The translations under genes were made by a program, and so were the position numbers. A stretch of 64,000 bases of DNA from Pseudopithomyces maydicus (taxonomy: Eukaryota; Ascomycota; Dothideomycetes; Pleosporales; Didymosphaeriaceae). Below, one piece after another: positions 34,798-46,145 of this stretch. The stretch spans positions 1,488,001-1,552,000 of the forward strand of contig JANTUC010000005.1 of the NCBI GenBank assembly GCA_026873275.1, written 5' to 3'. The notes under the pieces were generated by a model. The model was not told where the DNA came from. It made no database searches and worked only from the letters and a program-made list of their open reading frames with translations. Position 1 is the first letter of the stretch; every line of letters begins with the position of its first letter.

Positions 34798-35332
34798 TCA
34801 AGTGAAGGGGTGGTTGGATGAGTGACTGATTGACTGATTGACTGATTGATTCATGCGATGATACCATCTCTTCGGCATGCTTAGGCGTTGCGATGAGCAT
34901 TTTAGGCGTTAACTATGGGGGTCCTTTACAGTTGGATGATTAGGGATGGCATATTCGCCAATACACATTTTGAATTTCTGTGCAAGCAATTGCTACCCGA
35001 GCCGTGTATTTTCTGATCAAGCCGTACCTCCAGGGCTAATCGTCTCCACACAAGTGAGACGCTGCTCAGGTCACCACCCTAACTACAGTGCCTACGCATC
35101 CTCGGCTGGATCAGAAAGTCACTCCACGTTGCCAAGGACCTCCGCGTCGGACCAACCAGGGGCTTACCCCAGGCGAGCTAATCCGCGAACCTCGGCAACA
35201 TCCCCGCAATGCTGCTAGCTCCACCCTACAACGTTGCCGTACAAAGTCCGTCGCCTCGGCTGCCACCGCTGCCTCATCTTACCTTTGAGCTCCTCTCTTG
35301 TGTGGCAGCATTCTCACAGCACCGTTGCAGCC
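34798..35332. other. Intergenic region with TGACTGAT repeat
   Basis: About three units of TGACTGAT lie at 34823-34848, just after the SLP1-like stop. The rest holds the promoter of the acyl-CoA dehydrogenase and no other gene. Confidence 0.55.
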
Positions 35333-36875
35333 ATGTCTGAGCTTCTGATCAACTCGGAGAAGGGCCACCTCACCGCCTCGCAGCGCATCCCGGCGATTGC
35401 GCGCCCGTTCGTGAGCGAGCGAGCAGCAAAGACACTGGATCTCGTATGCTGGCCCCGACCACTTTCCTTCCATCTCACCGACTAACGCCCGAAAACAGGT
35501 CGAGAAGTTCGTCGAAGAAGAATGCATCCCCGCCGATGAGGTCTACGTCCGCCAGATCGGCGAGACCACCCAGCAGCGCTTCTCCTCGCACCCGCCCATC
35601 GTCGAGGACCTCAAGGCCCGTGCCAAGGAGCTCGGTCTGTGGAACATGTTCCTGCCCAAGAACCACTTCAAGGAGGGTGCTGGCTTCTCGAATCTCGAGT
35701 ATGGACTCATGGCTGAGTACCTGGGAAAGAGCCGCACCGCCAGCGAGGCTACCAACTGTGCTGCCCCCGACACAGGCAACATGGAGGTGCTCGCCAAGTA
35801 CGGGACGCCCGAGCAGAAGAAGCGCTGGCTCGAGCCCCTGCTGGAGGGCAAGATCCGCAGCGGCTTCCTCATGACGGAGCCCCAGGTTGCGAGCAGTGAT
35901 GCTACCAACATCGAGATGAGGATCGAGCGCGACGGCGACAGCTATGTCCTCAACGGCTCGGTAAGCCACTCCTTCCTTCTCCTCCTCCCCTCTTACTACC
36001 CTCTTACCACCCTTCTAACACATCTCTCCTTAGAAATGGTGGTCCTCTGGCATCGGCGACCCCCGCTGCGAAATCTACATCGTCCTCGGCAAGACCGCCC
36101 CCAACCACCCCAACAAATACAAGCAGCAATCCGTCATCCTCGTCCCCCACTCCACCCCTGGCATCACCATCCACCGCATGCTCTCCGTCTTCGGCTACGA
36201 CGATGCCCCCCACGGCCACGGCCACGTCACCTTCACCAACGTCCGCGTCCCCGCCTCAAATATGGTGCTCTCCGAGGGCGATGGTTTCAAGATCATCCAG
36301 GGCCGTCTGGGCCCGGGACGTATCCACCACGCTATGCGGTCGATCGGCGCCGCGGAGAAAGCCCTCGAGTGGTTCCTGGCGAGGATAAACGATCCCCGCA
36401 AGAAGCCCTTTGGCGAAATGCTCCACAAGCACGGCATCATGCTCGACCGCGTCGCCCGCTCGCGTATCGAAATCGACGCCGCGCGCCTCGCTGTCTGCAA
36501 CGCCGCCATCACCATCGACGAGTCGGACGCCAAGGGCGCGCTCAAGGAAATCGCCGAAGTCAAAGTCATGGTTCCGGACGTCAATCTCAAGGTCATCGAC
36601 CGCGCTATCCAGGCGTACGGTGGTGCCGGCGTGAGTCAAGAAACCCCCTTGGCAGCCATGTACGGCAATGGGCGCACGATGAGAATCGTGGATGGCCCCG
36701 ATGAGGTGCATTTGTTGCAGTTGGGGAGGAACGAGAATAAGAGGGAGACGCGCATAAGAGGAGGATCGAAGCGCAGAAGGCAAAGGGCGAGGAGCTGTGT
36801 AGGAAGTATGGGGTGGAGGTGAAAGATCCGTTGTTCCTTGGGAGGAGTACAGGCGAGGGGAAGAGCAAGCTGTAG
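35333..36875 (+). CDS. Acyl-CoA dehydrogenase family protein, one apparent frameshift near the 3' end
   Basis: Exons 35333-35443, 35499-35960 and 36034-36875 encode about 471 residues. Motifs include FLMTEPQVASSDATNIE, KWWSSGIGDPRCEIYIVLGK, GFKIIQGRLGPGRIHHAMR and AIQAYGGAGVSQETPLA, with RIVDGPDEVHL near the end. These match the ACAD10/ACAD11-like group of FAD-dependent acyl-CoA dehydrogenases, which start beta-oxidation. The catalytic Asp is plausibly in DGPDEVH. The frame breaks at 36743-36745, where one more G restores DAHKRRIEAQKAKGEEL and an ending EGKSKL at 36875. Without this the protein ends early in a basic nonsense tail at 36822. No targeting signal is obvious; the C-terminus SKL is a classic PTS1 peroxisomal signal. 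Confidence 0.92.
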
Positions 36876-37611
36876 AGTGGGTGGCTGGTAGATAAAATGA
36901 TAAGAATATATGTGCAGATCTTTATTTGTTTGGTTCTAAGGAGAGTGAGGCGGTGGTGAGAGTGTACTTGGTCGATCGATCTGGCAGGATGATACCTTCT
37001 CACGTCTTCATCGACATACTTAGAATACGAGCAAAAAAGTCGCATGCCCTAGACACATGTAGAGGCGAGTCATGGGTTGACTCGTGCTTAGTAAAGAGTC
37101 AAGTGGTAGACAGTGTTGCTGATACTAGTGCTGATGGATATACCGTACTGTACTGTACGCACTGACTCAGTAGCCTTCGTCATCCGACTAGCATATGTTT
37201 AAATATAACTCGCCAGGCTTCAGCTGCTACAGACCAAAAAAGCCTACACGTTAGCAAGATAGCGCACATAACACTACCAATGTAGGCACCCACGAGGCAG
37301 GTACTACCAGTAGCACACTTTGACGCACGGGAACCTGCATCACTAGTCTGGGGGCCACATACACACGCCGGAACCCGCGTGCGTGCCGCTCTCGCAAAAG
37401 CCCAGGTAGGTAAACCACCCCTGCGATCTCCGAAGCCAAGCGACAAGTGGATACGCCCCCAACGCACAGACGATTCCGACGGCACCTACGCAGGGGCTGT
37501 GCCCGTGTACATATGTCGCAAGTTTGAGTTGACATTTTTCTCGAACGTACATGCATTCGGATACGCGCTACCCATGGGCAACTTGACCCCAACGTCGGTT
37601 CTCCCCCATCC
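36876..37611. other. Intergenic region
   Basis: About 735 bases with no recognisable gene or strong repeat. It includes the promoter of the Cap59/Cmt1-type gene. Confidence 0.5.
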
Positions 37612-38825
37612 ATGTATCTGCGCTCACGGCATCTGCAACGGACGCTTGTGCGCGCCGTCCTGCTCGTGCTCGTCGTGTTCACCACCGTCGAGGTGCTGCA
37701 CGTGAGACGGTATCTTGCTCTTGCGCAGGACCAGCAAAGACAGCAACAAAATGCCCCCGGCCGGGTGTTCATCACGGGAATCTTCTGGAACAATGAAGCG
37801 ATTCTGAGAGAGACGTTGAGCCCGGTGCTCCTCGAATTGGTCGCCCGTCTGGGCCCGGACAACGTCTACATCAGCATCCACGAGAGCGGCAGCTGGGACG
37901 GGACGAAAGAAGCGCTGGACCGCCTCGACGCTGACCTGGAAAAGCGCGGCGTAGAAAGAACCATATCCACCTCCAACGTTACACACGCAGATCACATCAA
38001 CAACCCAGATAGATCCTCCGGCTGGGTCGACACACCAAAGGGCACTCGAGAACTCCGCCGCATTCCCTTCCTCGCGAAAGAGCGCAACGTCGCGCTGCAA
38101 CCGCTCGCAGAATTAGCAGCGCAAGGCGAACACTTCGACAAGGTGCTTTTCATCAACGACGTGGTGTTCTCCGCCAACGACGCCCTCACCCTCCTCAACA
38201 CCAACCAAGGCACCTACGCCGCAGCCTGCTCCATGGACTTCAAAACCCCCCTGCCTTCTACGACACCTTTGCCCTCCGCGACGCCCACGGCGACGAGTAC
38301 CTCATGCCCACGTGGCCGTACTTCCGCGCCGCGGCCTCCCGCCACGCGATGCAGCACCATGTCCCCGTCCCCGTGAAAAGCTGCTGGAACGGCATGGTCG
38401 CCATGAGCGCCGCGCCGTTCCTGGCCCCGGCATCCCTCCGCTTCCGCGCTCTGCCCGACTCCCTCGCCGCGTCCCACCTTGAGGCCTCCGAGTGCTGCCT
38501 CATCCACGCCGACAATCCCCTCTCTGCTGAGAAAGGCGTGTTCGTGAATCCCAGCGTGCGCGTCGCGTATACGCGGGCGGCGTACGAGGCTCTAGCTGGG
38601 GTGGAGGCGAGGTTGTCGCCGTTGGGGGTGGCGGTGAGGCTTTGGGAGAATAGGGTGAGGAGGTGGACGAGTACGGGGAGGTTGAAGGGAAAGATTGTGG
38701 AGAAGAGGGTGAGGGCGTGGAGCGAGGAGGGGAAGGGGAAGGGGGAGGAGAGGGTGGAGGTGGGGGGCTTCTGTTTGATCAATGAGATGCAGGTGCTAAG
38801 GGAGAAGGGGTGGGCGCATGTCTGA
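37612..38825 (+). CDS. Cap59/Cmt1-type glycosyltransferase (GT69), one apparent frameshift
   Basis: The ATG at 37612 gives an N-terminal membrane anchor (RAVLLVLVVFTTVEVL), typical of type II Golgi enzymes. Then come RVFITGIFWNNEAIL, VYISIHESGSWDGTKEALD, RIPFLAKERN and KVLFINDVVFSANDALTLL. The frame breaks after AACSMDFKTP at the six-C run 38246-38251. One more C continues with FYDTFALRDAHGDEYLMPTW, CWNGMVAMSAAPF and CCLIHADNP to 38825, about 404 residues. The family includes the alpha-1,3-mannosyltransferase Cmt1 and capsule protein Cap59 of Cryptococcus. In ascomycetes the acceptor is unknown. Confidence 0.9.
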
Positions 38826-39252
38826 CGAATGAATGGTTTGGATAGAGGGTGGGGTGGAAGAGGAGGTACTACAGTTGGTTTTTAGATTTTGAGGCGATAT
38901 ATCCACTTCCGTTTTTTTTTCTGATACATTTTTTGGATGCTGTTAATTGCTGTTTCTGTGCCATGATCCGATGCCATGATCTGATGCCATTCACGGCGAC
39001 AGCGAAAACGCTGAGCCGGCGGTGAAAGTACCATATGCTCAAAATAGTGAGCAAGACCGACAGACTGCAGTGTGCAGTGAGCTTACCTGCATGCGGAAAA
39101 GAGCCGCCATATCCAGTGCTAACTCCGGTGCTCCGATACCACGGCTTACATATGCTGGCGCCTTTCCTATGCTATGCACGCTTCCCACTTAGACGATATT
39201 TATACTGCTGTTTGAGAAAAGCATCTTATTTGCCCATGCAGATGCGTATGCT
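38826..39252. other. Intergenic region
   Basis: About 425 bases. It has a T8-9 run near 38914 and no recognisable gene; it holds the promoter of the Zn2Cys6 factor. Confidence 0.5.
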
Positions 39253-41329
39253 ATGGCCTCTGCTTCTCTGAATGGCGCCAATATGACCAGAGTGGATAGA
39301 AGCTTCACCGGCTGCTGGACATGCCGACTCCGAAGGAAGAAATGCGATGAAAGGTATCCCGAGTGTGGGACGTGCGGTATGTGTAGATATTCCCCTGTCC
39401 TTACAAAATTTAACACGTGTGCTGCACAATGTGGCCGTTGGGGTTCATCTTTCAATTGCCAACCATATCCTAAGCCATTGCTGACTTTTGACAAATTTCA
39501 AAATAGCCCAGCTTCTGATTACTTGCCATTACGAGAAGCATAAGCCCCAATGGATGGACGGCGGTACGAGGCAAGAGGAAATGGCCGAGCTGATCAAGCG
39601 AGAAGTAAAAGATCAGGCACATCGCCGCCGTTAGTCGACCCGTGGACCCCACGTGTTCACGTGCCAGCCTGATGTCATACATACTTACCATCTTGAATTG
39701 TAGGCGTGGCTGCGCTCGATCGGGATACTAATGCCCCCCTCCTTCCATCGGGTACGGCGCCAGCACCCAATCCCGCGCACGAAGAAGCGCCCGGGTCGAT
39801 ACGCGATGCTCTTCACAACATCACTCACAAAAACTATATCACTTCTACACCGTCTGCGGACGGCGAGATAGTATATTCTGCACATCTGGAGAGGATCCGC
39901 GATTGTAATTTGAGTAAGGCGTTGCATAGGGAGAAGATTGCGTTTGGGGGTCGTCGGAGACGGTACTGCTTATGTTTTATATTGAGCAGGTGGTGCCGTT
40001 TATGTTTTCTTTGTACAGGTATGTAGCTAACGGCGATTTATCTATCGCGTATGATGACCTTGCTGATTCTAATAAATGGAATAAAGACCCACGCCGTTCG
40101 AAGGAGGGAAGGCCTGGCTGTTGGAGATGATGATCAGCAGCCCGGTGGTGCGACAAGCCACTCTGTGCCAAAGTTCGTTTTTCTTCTCTTTGATGAACGA
40201 AACGAACAACGATAATCTGGTTTGGGAAACAGTCTTCACGCAAACGGCAGAGGCTTTCGAGACGCTGCGGAAAGCCTTGGAGTACATCGGTAACGCGAAC
40301 ATTGCTGATCATATGCACGGCACCGTGCGGGTGCTAGCGAGCATTCTCCAAGTTCAACGATTCGAGATCGCCGTTCTGAGCTTTGATAATTGCAGAGCGC
40401 ATCTCAATGCCGCGTTGGCGCTGTTCGAGCAGCTCGTGAGCAGCTCTGAGTCTGATGCTCAGGACCCCAAAGCGAGATTCTACTCAGTATTGAACCGCCT
40501 AGGACCAACCTCTCGCCTACTCCCCGGCCATTCTATCGAAGTCCAAAGCGCAGAACAAGCCGCATTCCGCTTTTCCTTATCCCTCCTTATCCTCGACGAT
40601 ATCATCGCCAGCACCATCCTCCTCGAGCCACCCAGACTCTCCGAATACCACGTCCCATTACTATCTAATATAGACGGCCCTCCACCCCTCGACATCTCCG
40701 CCGTCCTCGGCTGCCAAAACACCATTCTCCTCCACCTCAGCGCCATCTCCGCTCTCTCCGCTTGGAAACACGCTCACACCCTCGCTGGCACCCTCGACGT
40801 AATCGCCCTCGTCCACCGTGCCACGGCCATAAAAGACCCATTGGAATCACACCTTGACACTCTATCCACCACCCCTGTCACCCTCCCCGCCCGCAGACAC
40901 ACGCTCCTCGACCAAACATGCGCGCTATCTTGGTCCAACCAACGCCTCTTCGTGACACGCATCTGGGGCCACGCCGCACTCCTATACCTCTCCCTCGTGG
41001 TTTCCGGATGGCAGCCCGCAAGCGCAGAAGTCCACCGCCACGTAGACAGCATACTAGATCTTCTCGACGAGCAGACGTATCCTCCTGCATTGCTGCGCTC
41101 GGTCGCGTGGCCGTTTTGCGTAGCGGGGTGTCTGGCGACGGGGGGACAGGAAGGAAGGTTTCGAGGGCATGTGGATGCGCTGGGGAATAGGAGTGTGTTT
41201 GGGGCGTTGAATAAGGCGTTGGGGATTATGGAGGGGGTTTGGAAGAGGAGGGAGGAGGGGAGGGGTGAGCGAGGGAGGGAGTTGGCGGATTTTTTTAGGG
41301 ATGAGGGGGAGTTGGTGTTGCTTGTGTAG
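39253..41329 (+). CDS. Zn(II)2Cys6 transcription factor with fungal-specific domain, one apparent frameshift
   Basis: Exons 39253-39376, 39507-39629, 39704-40018 and 40087-41329 encode about 601 residues. The zinc cluster starts CWTCRLRRKKCDERYPECGT and is completed across the first intron by CAQLLITCHY. Next come KPQWMDGGTRQEEMAELIK and a basic end, a pattern common in Acr-2-like factors. The regulatory domain includes VLLMFYIEQVVPFMFSLYR, LLEMMISSPVVRQATLCQ and SWSNQRLFVTRIWGHAALLY, fitting the Fungal_trans_2 family. The frame breaks at the five-G run 39946-39950 and one more G restores it. Target genes are unknown. The neighbouring SDR gene is convergent, so no co-regulation is implied by arrangement. 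Confidence 0.9.
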
Positions 41330-41618
41330 ATTGGGAATTGGGGGTGGGGGTTGTGGAGATGGACAGTTTGGTGGATGGAGTTGTCTTTTCACCGGGAATG
41401 AAGAGTTTGAGTGGACAATCGGTGGCATACACTGAGGCTAGCAATACTTTAATATTATATTCAGCAACGAAGCCTCACCCCCAAACTAAACAGTCACACG
41501 AGAATCTCTTTGAGAAAAACATTTTATTATCCCGAGGTCGACATACTCTAACGTGGCTGATTCGTGATTTTGCCCTTAAGCTAACCGACCATCGTCCCAG
41601 ACTCCTCCCGCAACCCAT

Positions 41619-42453
41619 TCACCCTTTCAGCCAAGCCTCAATCGCCGGCTTATTTCTTTCCAGAACTTTCTCAACGCTCACATCCTTTGGGTCGAAATAC
41701 ACGTACCCCTTCCCCTTCACAAAGGTCGCGTTCCACGGGATATCTGTTTTCCTAGTCGCCAACTCGGCGTAGAACTCCCCATGTGCCTCACCGTCGATGT
41801 CCCCATCTGCTGTGCCATCCTCTTTCCGCTCATCTGCGAAGAAGAACCTGTACAAGAAAAATTAGCACCACCATCCCATCAGGCACGTTTATTCATATAG
41901 CTCACCTATACCCCTTCTCCCTATACATCGAATCCGCCAACCTCACCCACGCCGCACTCGCACCCTTACCCATCGCCAACGTCATCCAAAACGCCACCGG
42001 CGCCCCAATCTCATGCAACGCATTGCCCGTATATATAAAAGTCTTCTCGCCTCCCCCTTCCATGCTTTCCCACCTCTTCACCGCCTCCTGCGCCGCCGCA
42101 TACGCACTCACCGTATTAGCATCGAAGTCCCGCTTGACATTCTCCCAGGGAATAGACAGCACGGAGTCTTTATCCGGTGGGAAACTCAGGGTACTCGCGT
42201 TGTACACAACGACGGAGGGGGCGGTCCCGAAGTGTGATTCTACAGCGTTGAAGACGCCGGAGATGCTGAAGGGGTCGGAGAAGTCGGCGGAGAGCGAGAG
42301 CTCGCCGGAGGGTGTGAGGGCGTTGGTTCCGCGGCGGGAGACGACCGCGATGTTGTAGCCAAGGGAGGAGAATTTGGAGGCGATAGATGAGCCGAGGCGA
42401 GGACCGGAGCCGAGGATGAGGGCGGTGGGCTTGGGGGGCGTGGTGGTGGTCAT
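41619..42453 (-). CDS. Short-chain dehydrogenase/reductase
   Basis: Exon 1 (42453-41906), a 58-nt intron (41905-41848) and exon 2 (41847-41619) encode 258 residues. An in-frame ATG at 42486 would add eleven. The N-terminus PTALILGSGPRLGSSIASKF has a Rossmann glycine motif of the form GSGPRLG. NIAVVSRRG follows, which suggests NADPH preference. VVVYNAST is the structural NNAG equivalent. A catalytic YxxxK is not obvious: the region FIYTGNALHEIGAPVAFWMT lacks the usual Tyr and Lys. It belongs to an atypical SDR group and may not catalyse a standard reduction. Confidence 0.85.
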
Positions 42454-43436
42454 TTTTGGGGGTAGAGGCTGGATATAGGTATGCAAGAAAGTGAGGGAGA
42501 GCTGGATGAAGTATGTTATGGGATACAGTCAATAAAATGCTTGCTTTGTTGGTTGGCGATACTTATATACTCGGGTTTAGGTCTCATATGCTGTGTGATC
42601 TTAATCCTGGCCATTACATACATATGTAGCTACCTGCGTTGCATGTGAGGATTGGAAATCAAACGTACCAATAACATGGTGATACATGCGCCCATAAAAA
42701 CAGGTACCACTTCGCAATTCGTCATGCAATGGCTCAGCGAAGCCCCACCGCGCGCGCGTGGGATCCTATATGGGTACCCTGGCTTAAGGTTAGCGTTGGT
42801 TCGAGTATACATTGGTGCCGTGATTGGATGAAGCCAGGCGTGCGCTTTATGTAAGCCGCGCGGTAGGATTGCACTATTCCTCGTTCAGATATGCTTAGAT
42901 GGATACGGTAAAGATCATTCAGGTGAGATGTGCAAGGCAGTATGTTTCCATGTACATTATGTCCCAGCCGCTCTAAATCGGCGGACGAGCCACGGTGATA
43001 AGATGAGGTGGAGTAGAGAGCACGAAATTAGCCCCTAGTCCGACTTTTTGGCTGTCTCTCGGAGTCGGATGTTATAGCGATGTGGTCGCGGGTGCCTTGG
43101 AAGGTGTTTCAATAAGCCTGCCTTGTTCTTCCTCCACCGCAACGATGTACAGGTCAACGATGTCGTATCCCAACAAGCCGTCTCATGAAAAGTTCAAAAT
43201 TGTGTGGGTTGTTATCTTTTACTTCCGTCGTACAAACACCTAGTATCTATATTTTGTATTTTGTCTTTTCTCTTTCTGAAGGTTAACAACACCATTCGTT
43301 AATCTTAAAATGTACGTATCGATCGCAGTGCAAAGAATGAGCACTTCCCACCCAAAAGTTTCCATCTAAATCTTAGGCACCGAAAGCGCCAGCTTTGCAC
43401 ACAACACCTAACCTAAAGCCACCAAGTATCTCCAAT
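42454..43436. other. Intergenic region
   Basis: About 980 bases with no recognisable gene. A small hairpin-forming pair, CCGACT and AGTCGG, lies near 43039-43069. Confidence 0.5.
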
Positions 43437-44882
43437 TCATATTCCATTCGAGATATCCTCTTCTCGAGTAGCCTCTTCTTTTGGCTCAGAAATTGTGTTG
43501 GTATTCAACTTCAACGTTACACCGGCTCTTTCGAAATTGATAATCAGGTCCTTTCCGTATGGCATTGGAACCGGCTTCCAGGAACAGTCCACCACCTTCA
43601 GATTTGGTTGCGAGGTTGCACAATCCCCAGCCAGACCGCTTAGACCATCCTTCATATCGTCATCCCATTCCTTCCTTATTACGAGAGTCTCCAAGGATGA
43701 TGGTAAGATCGAAGAGAGCGGTGGCTGCCTGGGAACGGGAGATTCACCAGGCTCATCCTCGTCATCTGTGTCTCCTTCGTCACCCCAAAGGACCATTCCC
43801 GAGGCCTCTAGATGCTTCAATGAAGTGAATTCGCAAAGGCTTCCAATGGGTTCCTTCTCGAACACCTCCACTGGCCAGTCAGCGTGCAGTGTATCTATAG
43901 CAAGATATTCCAGAGTACTTTCGAACGGAGCCAGGTATTGTCTCAATATTTCAAGATTGATTGGTGCGCCCCGTCTCATCACCGGCCAATCCCACCGAAC
44001 TTTGAATTTACGAAGCAATTTGCAACGTCTGAGAACCACTTGTATAGATGCGAGATCCCAATTGGCCTCCAACACAAGCTCTTCAACAGCCACTGAACAC
44101 GAGTCATTCCCAGGAAAACCGCGGATGATCCTTTTTGAGTGATTCCGCCAAAAGAGGCGGAGAAGGTGATTTTCATCCGACTCGGGGGCTGCTGCAGTGC
44201 GGAAAGCTCCTATGCCGTTGTCCATCGAAGTAACCGAAAGTTCTCTCAGGCCAGTTGGGTATTGCGGTAATAAGGTGATAACATCTTGCAGAAAATATAC
44301 GGGAATTGCGATGCTCTCAAGGTTATGTGCGAACGATATAAAGGACGCCAACAATCGTTCAGCGGCCAACAAGGGTCCTGTATTAGGAGGCTTAGGGATT
44401 CGAGATACTATAGGACCCCAATGCTCGTGCTGCTCTAGCATCGTTTGTGTGTTAGATGTGAGATTGGCGTGAAAAAGAATCTCCTCTGGCATGTTGCCGT
44501 GCCAGGCGCACTCAATATAACGGACATGGTCCATCAGTGCCGGTCTCTTGGTGATAGTCTTTAAAAAATCAATCACAGATGGCCAACGCCCGGGTGTTAC
44601 CACTCCAAGCACAGAGCCATAGAGAAAAGGCGTTACAAGATCGTTCAAGCGTCGACATGTACGAGCCAGGCTACACAATGCAGCAACTGTGATAGCATTC
44701 TCCGCCTGGCGCCTTTTCTCGTCCTCTAGCTCGGCATACCCGCGTGTTACTGTAAAATACTGTAGGATATTCAGAACCAGCTCTGTCGGTATTTGAGCAA
44801 GATTTGGAGCGGTGCCGGGGGTTTTCGAAGCTATTGACATTGGGGAAATATCATGGAGGATCTCCTCTCCCTTATCGGACAT
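43437..44882 (-). CDS. F-box protein with leucine-rich-type C-terminus
   Basis: This single exon encodes 481 residues. The F-box is near residues 25-90: LAQIPTELVLNILQYFTV, then ALCSLARTCRRLNDLVTPFL. The rest resembles degenerate leucine-rich repeats (LRELSVTSMDNG, LEYLAIDTL, LKHLEASGMVLWGDEGDTDD). An acidic loop lies near residues 375-395. It is a likely SCF substrate adaptor; the client is unknown. The gene is convergent with nothing close and stands alone between two long gaps. Confidence 0.88.
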   Translation of the reverse strand: MSDKGEEILHDISPMSIASKTPGTAPNLAQIPTELVLNILQYFTVTRGYAELEDEKRRQAENAITVAALCSLARTCRRLNDLVTPFLYGSVLGVVTPGRWPSVIDFLKTITKRPALMDHVRYIECAWHGNMPEEILFHANLTSNTQTMLEQHEHWGPIVSRIPKPPNTGPLLAAERLLASFISFAHNLESIAIPVYFLQDVITLLPQYPTGLRELSVTSMDNGIGAFRTAAAPESDENHLLRLFWRNHSKRIIRGFPGNDSCSVAVEELVLEANWDLASIQVVLRRCKLLRKFKVRWDWPVMRRGAPINLEILRQYLAPFESTLEYLAIDTLHADWPVEVFEKEPIGSLCEFTSLKHLEASGMVLWGDEGDTDDEDEPGESPVPRQPPLSSILPSSLETLVIRKEWDDDMKDGLSGLAGDCATSQPNLKVVDCSWKPVPMPYGKDLIINFERAGVTLKLNTNTISEPKEEATREEDISNGI

Positions 44883-45304
44883 ATGTGAGATATAGCAGTG
44901 TAATATTTTAGTACGTTACATAAGCATCTGAAGCTAGCCGATAGCGTACCGTCGGCTTAATTACATCATGCTTCTGCCGTTACATCTGAAGCTGTGTAAT
45001 TCGTCTATCGGATACGAAGGATAGCTGTTCCACAGATCCGTATCGGGTGGTGTTGTTCACTATTCACGTCTGTAACTCGTCGGGCATGGCAATCTGGTAT
45101 GGCGCCATCATACCCCGCTTTCTCATCATTGTTGTCATGATTTCTACTTTAGAACCGGGTGTTCTTTGTAGGGCGCTGCAAGGATCAAACAAGCACAACT
45201 ACATATATCTTACATCAGTAATAGATTCAACTGCAGCTGTTCTCAAGGTGCACGCCAACAGCATACCTACCAGCGCTACTTTCCCAGCTTAAGCCGACCC
45301 AACC
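44883..45304. promoter_or_regulatory. Divergent upstream region of F-box and carbonic anhydrase genes
   Basis: This 422-base gap lies between divergent ATGs and should hold both promoters. No specific site was identified. Confidence 0.45.
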
Positions 45305-45860
45305 ATGTCTTCCGTAGAGAACAATTTGGTAGACGGTAACAAGGCCTACGCAGCATCTTTCACTCAAGGTGACTTGGCTCTTCCACCAAGCCAGAAATAT
45401 GCTGTCTGTACGTTACTACCTTTGTTTATACTAAGGCAGCAGCTGATAGTGGCCTTTAGTAACATGCATGGATGCTCGCATCGACCCTGCTGCCGCCTTC
45501 GGCATCCCTCTGGGTGCGGCGCATGTTATTCGTAATGCTGGAGCCTCCGCTCGCGATGCCTTCAGGTCGCTTGTTATCAGTCAGCAATTGTTGGGTACGA
45601 CGGAGGTGCTGCTGGTCAAGCACACGGGTTGCGGCATGCTGACGTTCGACAACGAGACTGCGCGTGGCCTCGTGAAGAAAAACAAAGGCGATGCAGCTGC
45701 GAAGGAGGTCGAGGATATCGATTTTCTAACCTTCCCAGAGCTAGAGGAGAAAGTCAAAGAGGATGTCGAATGGTTGAAGAGTAAGGCGGTCGAGGAGGGC
45801 ATTCGGGTTACGGGATGGGTTTATGAAGTCGAGACTGGTAAAGTCAAGAAAGTAGTATAG
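45305..45860 (+). CDS. Beta-class carbonic anhydrase
   Basis: Exon 1 (45305-45407), a 52-nt intron (45408-45459) and exon 2 (45460-45860) give 167 residues. The zinc-site motif TCMDARIDP (Cys about 37, Asp-Arg dyad 39-41) and KHTGCGM (His about 89, Cys about 92) are complete. HVIRNAGA is also present. The enzyme interconverts CO2 and bicarbonate. Its size fits the short type-D beta-CAs of fungi rather than the 220-residue plant-type enzymes. The splice junction falls inside the Val-Leu-Thr run just before the first zinc ligand, so a missed intron would remove the active site. No targeting signal is seen. Confidence 0.94.
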
Positions 45861-46145
45861 CCGTGACCTAGCAGTTTTTGATATTATTTCGTGGTCAGCA
45901 CCTTGGGAATATGCAAATGGTATTTCCCCGCATTATGTATGCATGCCAATGGCTGCTTATTGGTCGATACTCCCAACGGTGCCACGTGAACGCGCTAACC
46001 AGATTTGAGTGTAGATGCCTTCCACTAGCTCGCTCTCTGCATCAGTGTGGTCCCTACTTGCAGAATTGATGACCCAACCTTACCTTTGTCATCAAGCATC
46101 AAATACGAAAATCATCGAAAGACAGTGTAGAGTGAGAGATATTCA

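Noticed and set aside
39253..42453. Possible secondary-metabolite cluster of Zn2Cys6 factor, SDR and the ToxD-like reductase
   Set aside because: No polyketide or peptide synthase is present, and the ToxD-like gene is 15 kb away beyond unrelated genes.
43039..43069. Small hairpin CCGACT/AGTCGG
   Set aside because: A six-base stem is expected by chance in a kilobase of intergenic sequence.
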